From Thermodesulfovibrio sp. (lineage in GTDB: Bacteria > Nitrospirota > Thermodesulfovibrionia > Thermodesulfovibrionales > JdFR-85): DNA of 22,686 nucleotides. The notes beneath the pieces were generated by a model, which saw nothing but the letters and a program-made list of their open reading frames with translations, was not told the DNA's origin and ran no database searches. Made by a program: the position numbers and the translations under genes. Of the stretch, positions 1 to 6,844 are shown piece after piece (position 1 is the stretch's first letter; each line of letters opens with the position of its first letter). The stretch spans positions 1 to 22,686 of the forward strand of contig JALUSH010000195.1 of the NCBI GenBank assembly GCA_027016675.1. The letters are read 5' to 3'.

Positions 1-28
1 CTATTGCATCAATGGGATGATGAACCAC
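1..28 (-). CDS. Possible 5' start of a further gene, cut by the window edge
   Basis: On the minus strand, 14 bases after the deacetylase stop codon, a GTG at 28-26 opens a frame that stays open to the window edge and reads MVHHPIDAI. A purine-rich AAGGGG lies about five bases upstream of this GTG, a sensible Shine-Dalgarno position. Only nine codons are visible, so no family can be assigned. The frame also extends upstream as open codons overlapping the end of the deacetylase, so the start is uncertain. It could be the next gene of the same operon or a chance open frame. Confidence 0.2.
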
Positions 29-42
29 CTCTACCCCTTGTT

Positions 43-1197
43 TCAGAAGAATTCCTGTTCTTTTTCAAAGGTGTGGGCATTATTTTTCTTCGGCACCCTG
101 CCTTTCCTCTTTTGTGTAGAATCTTTTTGGACAGTAATGTATCTTTTTATAATCATATAAAAAGATCTCGCCCATCTGCCTGTATTCCTGTCAAAACCTG
201 TAATGCCGATCCTGTTCACATCTCTTTTGAGTTCCTCTTTGATCTTAACCTTTATAATGCCCCTTTCTCTGTCCACAACAGGTTCAAGCCATCCTAACTC
301 TGAAATGTATATACCAAGGTTTTTGTAGTTATCAATCTTATCAATCACAAATCTCACTTCCTTTATCTCAGAGGTATTCATCAGCCCAAAATCAGGAAAA
401 TGGGATTTAACATCTATTGGCTCGGTCTGAAGAAACTCCCTGAATCTCTTCATCTCTGCCCACGAGCCCACAAGTGCGAAGCGAGGCACAAGATAGGGAT
501 TGGTATTTTTACTGACAGGTGCAGGGTCCTGGGTGAAGGCAAGCTGGTATCCTGCAGATTTGATAATACCATAATACTCCCTGTTGTATTCACCATAGGG
601 ATACGCAAAGAAATAGGGTCTATGTCCAATTAATCTTTTAAAGGCCCTGACGCTCCTTTCATGATCAGACTTAATCCATTTCATGTATTCTTCTTTATTC
701 TTCAGTCCTTCAGGCCAGCGTGCAAATCGTGCATGTGAGTATGAATGATTGCCCCAGAAGACATTTTTGTCCAGTAATAGTTCTTTTATCTGGTTGCTGG
801 TCATAAAATCAGGATATCTCGTTATCGCCTCCATGTAGAGGAAAACAAGAAAAGGAAACCTGTATTTTTTCAATATGGGGTACGCCTCTGTGTACACAGA
901 CCGATAGCCATCGTCTATGGTTATCAAAACAGTCCTGGGAGGAACTGGCCTTTCCCCCTGCAGCATATCATAAAGCTCCAGAGGTGTTATTACATTATAG
1001 TTGTTATCCCTGAGAAACCTGAGGTGCTTCTCAAAGAGTTCCGTTGATATAGAGGTTGTTGGAGATCGGGATTCATTAAACTTATGATATAAAAGTATGG
1101 TTATATAATTATTATTTCTGTCTTCTGGGTGTGCTATTCCGGATAAGGTAACAATGGAGAGAGATAGAAGGACAAAAGATATAAAAAAATGTCTCAT
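43..1197 (-). CDS. Polysaccharide deacetylase (NodB fold), exported
   Basis: A 384-residue carbohydrate esterase family 4 type protein, expected to remove N-acetyl groups from an extracytoplasmic polysaccharide or from peptidoglycan. Residues 1-22 form a signal peptide or membrane anchor. The catalytic motifs are visible in order: TIDDG at 93-97 (Asp95 as base and Asp96 as metal ligand), HSYSH at 151-155 (His151 and His155 as metal ligands), and FAYPYGEY around 197-204. Residues from about 262 to 355 look like an additional beta-rich domain that I do not recognise, followed by a very basic tail. The gene lies 39 bases downstream of the Bax-type glucosaminidase on the same strand, so the two are probably one transcript and may act on the same wall or exopolysaccharide substrate. 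No clear Shine-Dalgarno site precedes the ATG. The family call is firm; the substrate is unknown. Confidence 0.88.
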   Translation of the reverse strand: MRHFFISFVLLSLSIVTLSGIAHPEDRNNNYITILLYHKFNESRSPTTSISTELFEKHLRFLRDNNYNVITPLELYDMLQGERPVPPRTVLITIDDGYRSVYTEAYPILKKYRFPFLVFLYMEAITRYPDFMTSNQIKELLLDKNVFWGNHSYSHARFARWPEGLKNKEEYMKWIKSDHERSVRAFKRLIGHRPYFFAYPYGEYNREYYGIIKSAGYQLAFTQDPAPVSKNTNPYLVPRFALVGSWAEMKRFREFLQTEPIDVKSHFPDFGLMNTSEIKEVRFVIDKIDNYKNLGIYISELGWLEPVVDRERGIIKVKIKEELKRDVNRIGITGFDRNTGRWARSFYMIIKRYITVQKDSTQKRKGRVPKKNNAHTFEKEQEFF

Positions 1198-1236
1198 AAA
1201 GTCAGCGCAAATCCCTGTTTTATTAAAAAGCGTAGA

Positions 1237-2121
1237 TTATTTAAAAATCGAAATTATACTGTCAAATACAGACAGCCTGTCTTCTTTTTCTCTATTGTAA
1301 GCAAAAGGCTCTAACTGGCAGGAGTCGTATTTACTCAGATTGTTTATTTGAATCACTTCAGATAACCTCTGTACATATTCATCTCCCAGCGTGGAGTATT
1401 TATCGAGATAGCTAACGAGCTTGATTGGTTCTTTGTCTGTACTCCTGAATTGTCTGAAATCCTCGTAGGCCCAGCCTACATTTATATTGTAAAGATAGCT
1501 TCTTACTGCACTAAGTGTATCCTTGTAGGTGGCAAGGCGGGCCGTGGAGTTTATTGCCCTCAGTCCACCTTTACTTTTGAATGTCCAGATACCAAAGATA
1601 TTATTTGCTTCTACAAAAAACCTTGAACTTCCCCACCCACTTTCAAGTGCAGCCTGGGCAAGAATTATGCTGGGCGGATGTGTATTAAGACGTACGAGTA
1701 GTTCACTAAAATTATTTGTACGATATTTCTTGAACAACCGCTTAATAAAGGTTACCTCATTCTTCGTCAGGGTCTCACCCTGCTTCATCTTCCTGATTAA
1801 TTCCTTGAGCCTGCTTCTTTCTGACTTTATCTCCTGCTCTGCTATCAGTATGGATGGAAGTACAATTCTGATAAAGGCCTCTTTCCTCTTTTTTATTGGC
1901 AGATGTGCAAGGGATACCACCTTTGTGTATACAACAGGTGACACTGCGTTACAATCAAAATCTCCCTGAAAAAGCTGATCCACATTGTCAAGCCTGCTGT
2001 AAATGATCCCTCTTTGAAGAGTGTCATCATCATTGTTGACACTCTGATGTCCTGATTGAATCATTACTACCGCAACAACACAGAGAATTGTTGTGTATAT
2101 TACAAGACGTAATACCTTCAT
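1237..2121 (-). CDS. Bax-type N-acetylglucosaminidase, membrane-anchored
   Basis: A glucosaminidase-domain protein (PF01832 type, similar in layout to E. coli Bax), expected to hydrolyse glycan strands of peptidoglycan outside the inner membrane. From the ATG at 2121 it has 294 residues. Residues 1-22 form a hydrophobic signal anchor after MKVLR, then comes a charged helical region. The catalytic domain contains the motif ILAQAALESGWGSSRF (conserved Glu160) followed by NNIFGIW, and the YVQRL segment near residue 249. The frame is open upstream to a TTG at 2193, which would add 24 basic residues. I prefer the ATG because it places the hydrophobic segment at the N-terminus and because a TGTTATAAT extended -10 lies just upstream. 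Neither start has a good Shine-Dalgarno site. It probably shares a transcript with the downstream polysaccharide deacetylase. Confidence 0.85.
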   Translation of the reverse strand: MKVLRLVIYTTILCVVAVVMIQSGHQSVNNDDDTLQRGIIYSRLDNVDQLFQGDFDCNAVSPVVYTKVVSLAHLPIKKRKEAFIRIVLPSILIAEQEIKSERSRLKELIRKMKQGETLTKNEVTFIKRLFKKYRTNNFSELLVRLNTHPPSIILAQAALESGWGSSRFFVEANNIFGIWTFKSKGGLRAINSTARLATYKDTLSAVRSYLYNINVGWAYEDFRQFRSTDKEPIKLVSYLDKYSTLGDEYVQRLSEVIQINNLSKYDSCQLEPFAYNREKEDRLSVFDSIISIFK

Positions 2122-2239
2122 CTTTATATTATAACATAGTTTATCTGATTTCTTTTTATATAGTCCCCTGGTGAACCTTATCTTCTTCAACAACTCAAAC
2201 AGTTTTATTTATCAGGGATTATAAGTTACAATAACATCT
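2122..2239. promoter_or_regulatory. Divergent promoter region between the glucosaminidase and pepA
   Basis: This 118-base AT-rich stretch separates the minus-strand glucosaminidase from plus-strand pepA. On the minus strand TATAAT lies at 2133-2128 with a TG one base before it (extended -10). This is only six bases from the ATG, so the mRNA could be nearly leaderless. On the plus strand a TATAAG lies at 2220-2225, 14 bases before the pepA ATG, again with no Shine-Dalgarno site between. No convincing -35 hexamer accompanies either box. If the upstream TTG of the glucosaminidase is used instead, the noncoding part shrinks to 46 bases. Confidence 0.4.
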
Positions 2240-3685
2240 ATGGAAATAAGACTGACAAAAAGCTCTCCTCTTGAGGTAGAAGTTCAGGGTCTGGTAATTC
2301 CTGTATTTGAGGATAAAACACCTGTTGTAGAGATTGACAGGACTCTGCAGACAGAGTTAAGAGATCTAAAAAGGAAAGGTATCTTCAAGGGAGAGTTTTT
2401 AGAGGAATATATCTTTCATTACAAAACAGGCAATATCTCAAAAAGAATACTCATATGCGGACTGGGAAAAGGCAAAGAAATCACATCTGAGAAATTCAGG
2501 CAATGTGGTGGAGTCATCTCAAAGGCTGCTAAAAAAACAAGATTAAAGGATATATATATAGACACATCCCAGATAAAAACCCTTAAAACATCTCCAATTT
2601 TGGAGGGAATCCTGCTTGGTTCGTACAGGTTCACAAGGTACAGGAAAGAAAAAGATATGGTTACTTTAAAAACCATACTATTTCCAGATAATGGCAGGAT
2701 TACCCAGAAAGATATAGAAGAAACAAAATCCATTGCCGAGGCTGTTTATTTCGCAAGGGACCTTGTGAATACCCCAGCCAATGAATTGACCCCAACCGAT
2801 ATCCTGAAGACAGCAAGATCTTTAAAAAGCAAGAGGCTTTCCATAAAGGCATTGAACAGAAAGGAGGCAAAGAAGGCAGGCCTAAATGCCTTCGTAGCTG
2901 TAAGCAATGGCTCTCATCAAGAACCATGGTTCATAATAATGAACTACAGAGGTGGGGGCGGAAAGACCGTTGTGCTGATAGGAAAATCCATCACCTTTGA
3001 CAGTGGCGGATTGTCACTCAAGCCTTCCGAGGGAATGGAAAAGATGAAATATGATATGGCAGGAGGAGCAGCTGTTCTATCAGTAATGAGATATATTGAG
3101 AAAAGGAGGCTTTCCTGTAATGTTATCGGTATACTACCTGCAACAGAGAATCTCCCTGGAGGCTCTGCAACAAAACCAGGAGATATCGTAAAGACCTTTA
3201 ATGGCAAAACCATTGAGATAGTTAACACCGATGCTGAGGGCAGACTTACCCTATCAGATGCTATTGCCTATGCAAAGAAGTACCGTCCTGATGTTATAAT
3301 AGATATAGCGACCTTAACCGGAGCATGTTCAATTGCTCTAGGCAATGAGGCAATGGCATTAATGAGCAACAACGAAAGAATAATTGAACTATTGGAAACC
3401 TCTGCTGGGAAAACAGGGGAACGACTCTGGCATATGCCCCTCTACGAGGATTATAAAGAATACATCAAAAGTGATGTAGCTGATCTGAAAAACACAGGAG
3501 GCAGAACGGGTTCACTGGTAACTGCAGGGTATTTTCTCAAGGAATTTGCTGAAGATACTCCATGGGGACATATTGATATTGCCTCAACAGCCTGGACTGA
3601 CAGGGACAGACCCTACTGTCCCAAAGGTGCAACAGGCGTGGGTGTCAGACTAATAATTCAATTTCTAAAGGAGTATGTATTATGA
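2240..3685 (+). CDS. pepA: Cytosolic leucyl aminopeptidase (M17)
   Basis: A 481-residue family M17 aminopeptidase, a two-metal enzyme that removes N-terminal residues from peptides in the cytoplasm, normally as a hexamer. The variable N-terminal domain (about 1-150) is followed by the catalytic domain. All expected residues are visible: Lys249, Asp254 and Lys261 in the GKSITFDSGG region, Asp272 in DMAGGA, and Asp331, Glu333 and Arg335 in NTDAEGRL. These match the bovine and E. coli ligand and catalytic set in order and spacing. The length is typical. The ATG has no Shine-Dalgarno site, and a -10-like box lies 14 bases upstream. The stop codon overlaps the next start by four bases (ATGA), so the phospholipase-like gene is translationally coupled. 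In some bacteria PepA also binds DNA; nothing here tests that. Confidence 0.95.
   Translation: MEIRLTKSSPLEVEVQGLVIPVFEDKTPVVEIDRTLQTELRDLKRKGIFKGEFLEEYIFHYKTGNISKRILICGLGKGKEITSEKFRQCGGVISKAAKKTRLKDIYIDTSQIKTLKTSPILEGILLGSYRFTRYRKEKDMVTLKTILFPDNGRITQKDIEETKSIAEAVYFARDLVNTPANELTPTDILKTARSLKSKRLSIKALNRKEAKKAGLNAFVAVSNGSHQEPWFIIMNYRGGGGKTVVLIGKSITFDSGGLSLKPSEGMEKMKYDMAGGAAVLSVMRYIEKRRLSCNVIGILPATENLPGGSATKPGDIVKTFNGKTIEIVNTDAEGRLTLSDAIAYAKKYRPDVIIDIATLTGACSIALGNEAMALMSNNERIIELLETSAGKTGERLWHMPLYEDYKEYIKSDVADLKNTGGRTGSLVTAGYFLKEFAEDTPWGHIDIASTAWTDRDRPYCPKGATGVGVRLIIQFLKEYVL
3667..3673 (+). promoter_or_regulatory. Ribosome binding site for the phospholipase C-like gene
   Basis: AAAGGAG lies inside the last codons of pepA, eight bases before the ATG at 3682. 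It supports this start and allows translation of the second gene independently of, or coupled to, pepA. Confidence 0.75.
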
Positions 3686-4413
3686 AACAAGGCTGGAAAC
3701 TTCTGCTGGTAATATCAATTATATTTATCCCCAGTATCGCCTATGCATGGGGACCTCTTACACATGTCTATCTTGGGAATGAGATCCTTTCTCTTGTATC
3801 ACTTCTGCCAGCGGGTATTTACAAGCTTCTGAAGAAATACAGGGACGATTTTTTATACGGTAATCTTATGGCCGATATTATATTAGGGAAAAAATTCCTT
3901 CCAGACAGCAAAAATCCTCATACCTGGGATGTGGCTTTTGAACTATTTGACAGTGCAGAAAGACCTGAACAACAGGCCTTTGTCTATGGGTATATGAGTC
4001 ATCTTGCTGCAGATACTGTAGCACATGAAATGTATTATAAGACAGAACTGAAGGGCCATGCAGTGTTTGAATTCAAATCAGACAGCGTGGTGGGGCGAAA
4101 ATACTGGCTCATGGCTATGTCAATTGATAGAGGGGTAAAAAGAAGAAACGATATCTTTCTTGAGTCAACCCTTGAAAGCCCTTTCTTTTCTGTAAAGACC
4201 AATAAGAGATTATTCAAAGGAATGGTCTTTTTTTCTGTTTTTACTCCCAAAAGGATGAGTACCTTCATGGACAGAAGACTTCCAAACCTTGATATCCCTG
4301 ACACAGCTACAATCAAGGCACTTCATGCCACCTCCCTGGAGAGGATGTTTGACATACTTTCAAAAGGTGAGTGTTCTACTATAATAGGCAAGAATCCAAT
4401 ATATCTGAAATGA
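3682..4413 (+). CDS. Secreted zinc-dependent phospholipase C-like protein
   Basis: A 243-residue protein of the zinc-dependent phospholipase C family (PF00882 type). A signal peptide (positive start, hydrophobic 6-20) ends in AYA at 20-22, so cleavage would leave Trp23 as the new N-terminus. In Bacillus cereus phospholipase C the N-terminal Trp coordinates zinc through its amino group. Other likely metal ligands are visible: His28 in WGPLTH, Asp65 in NLMAD, His80 in NPHTW, and His107, Asp111 and His115 in GYMSHLAADTVAHE. The role is inferred as hydrolysis of phospholipid or a related phosphoester in the periplasm or outside the cell. No substrate is shown. It overlaps pepA by four bases upstream and moeA by four bases downstream. 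Function within an operon of cytoplasmic enzymes is not obvious. Confidence 0.82.
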   Translation: MKQGWKLLLVISIIFIPSIAYAWGPLTHVYLGNEILSLVSLLPAGIYKLLKKYRDDFLYGNLMADIILGKKFLPDSKNPHTWDVAFELFDSAERPEQQAFVYGYMSHLAADTVAHEMYYKTELKGHAVFEFKSDSVVGRKYWLMAMSIDRGVKRRNDIFLESTLESPFFSVKTNKRLFKGMVFFSVFTPKRMSTFMDRRLPNLDIPDTATIKALHATSLERMFDILSKGECSTIIGKNPIYLK

Positions 4414-5660
4414 ACCAGGAGACAGTAAAAGACAGAGCTGTTACTGTAGCAGAGGCACTAAGGATTATATTAGAACTCCCATTGAAAACACTGCAGAGCG
4501 AAAGAATACCAATAGAAGAGGCCTACTACAGGATACTCTCTGAGGATATACATTCACAGGAAAACCTTCCTGGTTTTAAACGCTCTACCATGGACGGCTA
4601 TGCTGTCTGCTCTGCCGATACATTTGGGGCATCAGAAAGCCTGCCCGTGTATCTGGATATAAAAGGCACCATCAAGATGGGCATGCCTGCAGAGATAAGA
4701 ATAAACAGAGGCGAGGCTGCAGAAATACCTACAGGTGGCATGTTACCAGAAGGAACTGATGCAGTGGTTATGTACGAACACACGACCAGAATAAGTGATA
4801 CACTTGTGGAGATACTTAAACCTGTGGCTCCCGGTGAAAATATTGTAATGGAAGACGAGGATGTAAAGGCAGGTCAGGTGGTGCTAAGAAAAGGACATCG
4901 TCTCAGACCCCATGATATAGGTGCCCTTGCAGGTATAGGCATTACAGAGGTTAATGTTTATAAAAAACCTGTTGTTTCAATTATTTCAACAGGCGACGAG
5001 GTTGTACCTCCTACAGAGCCCCTATCTCCTGGCCAGGTGAGAGACATAAACTCATACAATCTTTATGGTCTGATAAATCAACATGGTGGAGTGGCTGTAA
5101 AAAAGGGCATCATCAGGGATGAATATTCAATCCTGAGGAGGGTAGTTGAAGAGGCTTTAAACGATAGCAACATGGTTCTTATCACAGGTGGCAGTTCTGT
5201 AGGCACAAGGGACTATGTAAGCAGAATTATTGATGAACTTGGAGCACCTGGTGTATTGTTTCATCGTGTGACAATAAAGCCAGGCAAACCCCTTATTGGT
5301 GGTATGATTAACAATACTCCTGTTTTTGGCCTACCAGGCCATCCTGTCGCTGTCACTGTCTGCTTTGATAACTTTGTACTTCCCCTTCTCAGAAGGTTAA
5401 CAGGTGAGAATACCAGACCCTATCTCCCTGATGGCAGGACTGTTAAGGCAAGGCTCGCTCATAACCTTTCATCTCCCATTGGTCGTGAAGACCATGTGAG
5501 AGTCAAGATAGAACAACGCAATGGTTTTTTATGGGCTATACCCATTCTTGGCAAATCTGGCCTCATTACCACACTTGTTGCGGCAGATGGAATAATTGTT
5601 ATTCCCCAGCACAGCTCAGGAATATACGAGGGTGACGAGGTAGATGTAAGGCTGTTTTAA
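4410..5660 (+). CDS. moeA: Molybdopterin molybdenumtransferase MoeA
   Basis: A 416-residue cytoplasmic enzyme of molybdenum cofactor synthesis that inserts molybdate into adenylylated molybdopterin. Motifs in order are STMDGYAV (59-66), the PTGG...GTDAVV stretch (107-120), STGDE (193-197), GGSSVG (260-265), KPGKP (290-294) and GLPGHPV (307-313). The C-terminal beta domain ends in EGDEVDVRLF. The length matches E. coli MoeA. The frame is open 13 codons further upstream (to 4371), but the ATG at 4410 forms an ATGA overlap with the preceding stop and gives the normal N-terminus, so I chose it. There is no strong Shine-Dalgarno site, so coupling to the upstream gene is likely. No other molybdenum cofactor gene is in the window, but the gene implies a molybdoenzyme elsewhere. 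Confidence 0.94.
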   Translation: MNQETVKDRAVTVAEALRIILELPLKTLQSERIPIEEAYYRILSEDIHSQENLPGFKRSTMDGYAVCSADTFGASESLPVYLDIKGTIKMGMPAEIRINRGEAAEIPTGGMLPEGTDAVVMYEHTTRISDTLVEILKPVAPGENIVMEDEDVKAGQVVLRKGHRLRPHDIGALAGIGITEVNVYKKPVVSIISTGDEVVPPTEPLSPGQVRDINSYNLYGLINQHGGVAVKKGIIRDEYSILRRVVEEALNDSNMVLITGGSSVGTRDYVSRIIDELGAPGVLFHRVTIKPGKPLIGGMINNTPVFGLPGHPVAVTVCFDNFVLPLLRRLTGENTRPYLPDGRTVKARLAHNLSSPIGREDHVRVKIEQRNGFLWAIPILGKSGLITTLVAADGIIVIPQHSSGIYEGDEVDVRLF

Positions 5661-5714
5661 TAATTATGTTGTATCTTAAATGTTAATTAGTTTTAGTACC
5701 ATAAAATAACAATT

Positions 5715-5873
5715 ATGGATAAGAACGAGAATAAGGCAAAACAGCCCCTTGAGGAGTGTCAATGGTGTGACACCACAGGAGATGTGGAAAAGAACAGGGG
5801 TATCTACTGGACAGTGGTTTTTGTAATTATCTCTGTAATTATAATCATCTACTTCCTTTCAAAACTAATATAA
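5715..5873 (+). CDS. Small single-pass membrane protein with a CxxC pair
   Basis: A 52-codon frame, MDKNENKAKQ at its start, then ECQWCD (Cys15 and Cys18 as a CxxC pair), a charged stretch, and one hydrophobic helix from about residue 30 to 48 ending in SKLI. An in-frame TAG at 5694-5696 fixes this ATG as the first possible. The organised layout (polar head, CxxC, single membrane span) argues for a real gene. It lies 54 bases after moeA on the same strand. There is no Shine-Dalgarno site. TAAAAT at 5702-5707 could be a weak -10, so it may be read from moeA or from its own near-leaderless start. I do not recognise the family. The CxxC could bind metal or form a disulfide, but this is a guess. 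Confidence 0.6.
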   Translation: MDKNENKAKQPLEECQWCDTTGDVEKNRGIYWTVVFVIISVIIIIYFLSKLI

Positions 5874-6047
5874 CAACCGCAGAATCTTCCAGTAATGCCT
5901 TTGTCTTACAGTTTTCCCAGGGTACTCCTTAATGGCTTATTTCTTTATTTACTAAAACACAGCTCTATGTATAAAAATAACTAAGGAATAGCTTAAAGCC
6001 GTGGTATGGACTTTATCACTGGCTTTGGGATGGGTATTAGTTCTGAT
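5874..6047. other. Noncoding stretch upstream of the hisA promoter
   Basis: AT-rich sequence with no supported frame. The only structure seen is an imperfect inverted repeat: AAAGCC-GTG (5995-6003) against CAC-T-GGCTTT (6017-6026) with a 13-base loop. No T-run follows on either strand, so it is not a standard terminator. It could be a regulatory fold or chance. Confidence 0.35.
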
Positions 6048-6077
6048 TTGTCCATTAGATTTAAAATCTTTTATAAT
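6048..6077 (+). promoter_or_regulatory. Sigma-70-type promoter for hisA
   Basis: A -35-like TTGTCC at 6048-6053 and a perfect TATAAT at 6072-6077 are separated by 18 bases. The transcript would start near 6084, about 20 bases before the hisA ATG. The spacer holds a 13-base inverted repeat with 6-base arms (AGATTT at 6057-6062, AAATCT at 6064-6069), which could be an operator. That last point is inference. Confidence 0.65.
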
Positions 6078-6090
6078 ACAAAAAAGAAAC

Positions 6091-6095
6091 AGGAG
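6091..6095 (+). promoter_or_regulatory. Ribosome binding site for hisA
   Basis: AGGAG eight bases before the ATG at 6104 confirms the hisA start. Confidence 0.8.
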
Positions 6096-6103
6096 AAAAG
6101 GTA

Positions 6104-6844
6104 ATGATAATAATACCAGCAATTGATCTGAAGGATGGTGAATGTGTAAGATTACTTCAGGGACGGAAGGATGAAGTAACATCCTACTCAAAGAACCCTG
6201 CAGAGATGGCAAAGAGATGGGCAGACGAAGGTGCCACCCTCTTGCATGTGGTTGACCTTGATGGTGCCTTCTCAGGAAACCAGAAGAACCTGAAAAGGAT
6301 AGAGGAAATAAGGAAAGCCGTCAGTATAGATATAGAGGTTGGAGGGGGCATAAGAGACATGGACAGCATAGACAGGCTTATTCAACTGGGTATCAACAGG
6401 GTCATACTGGGAACCTCTGCTGTAAAAAATCCAGAGATCGTCAAAGAGGCATCCTATAAATACCCTAAAAGGATACTTGTTGGTATAGATGCCCGTAATG
6501 GCAAAGTGGCAATCAAAGGATGGGTGGAAACCACTGAGATAGACGCCATGGAGTTTGCAAAAAAGATGGAGGCCTTTGGTGCAGCAGGCATTATTTATAC
6601 TGACATAGTAAGGGATGGCATGCTTTCAGGTCCGAACCTTGAAACCACTGCAAGGATGGTAAACTCTCTATCCATCCCTGTAATTGCATCTGGTGGTATC
6701 TCCTCTCTGAATGATATCAAAAGGCTCGCTGCCATTAAGGGCCTCTGGGGGGCCATCACAGGCAAGGCCCTTTACACAGGCAGTTTAGACCTCAGAGAGG
6801 CGATACAATTCTGTGCGTCCTTTCAACCTAAATCCTCTTCCTGA
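6104..6844 (+). CDS. hisA: Phosphoribosylformimino-5-aminoimidazole carboxamide ribotide isomerase (HisA)
   Basis: A 246-residue TIM-barrel isomerase for the fourth step of histidine biosynthesis (ProFAR to PRFAR). The catalytic acid and base are visible: Asp8 in PAIDLKDG and Asp129 in VGIDARNG. The phosphate-binding segments VGGGIR (79-84) and IASGGISS near residue 200 are also present. The closely related HisF is made less likely by the N-terminal IIIPAIDLKDGECVRL signature. No other histidine gene is near, so this is an orphan copy with its own promoter and a good Shine-Dalgarno site. Its 3' end overlaps the convergent ftsZ gene by 17 bases (6828-6844). TrpA- or PriA-like dual function cannot be judged from sequence alone. 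Confidence 0.95.
   Translation: MIIIPAIDLKDGECVRLLQGRKDEVTSYSKNPAEMAKRWADEGATLLHVVDLDGAFSGNQKNLKRIEEIRKAVSIDIEVGGGIRDMDSIDRLIQLGINRVILGTSAVKNPEIVKEASYKYPKRILVGIDARNGKVAIKGWVETTEIDAMEFAKKMEAFGAAGIIYTDIVRDGMLSGPNLETTARMVNSLSIPVIASGGISSLNDIKRLAAIKGLWGAITGKALYTGSLDLREAIQFCASFQPKSSS

Noticed and set aside
2122..2193. TTG start of the glucosaminidase at 2193
   Set aside because: It has no Shine-Dalgarno site and puts a 24-residue basic tail before a good signal anchor. The ATG at 2121 is preferred, though the TTG is not excluded.
4371..4409. Upstream extension of moeA by 13 codons
   Set aside because: The extension overlaps the coding end of the phospholipase-like gene, does not resemble the MoeA N-terminus, and the ATGA overlap at 4410 is a better start.
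5995..6026. Inverted repeat AAAGCC-GTG / CAC-T-GGCTTT as a terminator of the moeA-side operon
   Set aside because: The stem has a bulge and a 13-base loop, and there is no T-run on either strand. It is kept only as a note in the noncoding region.
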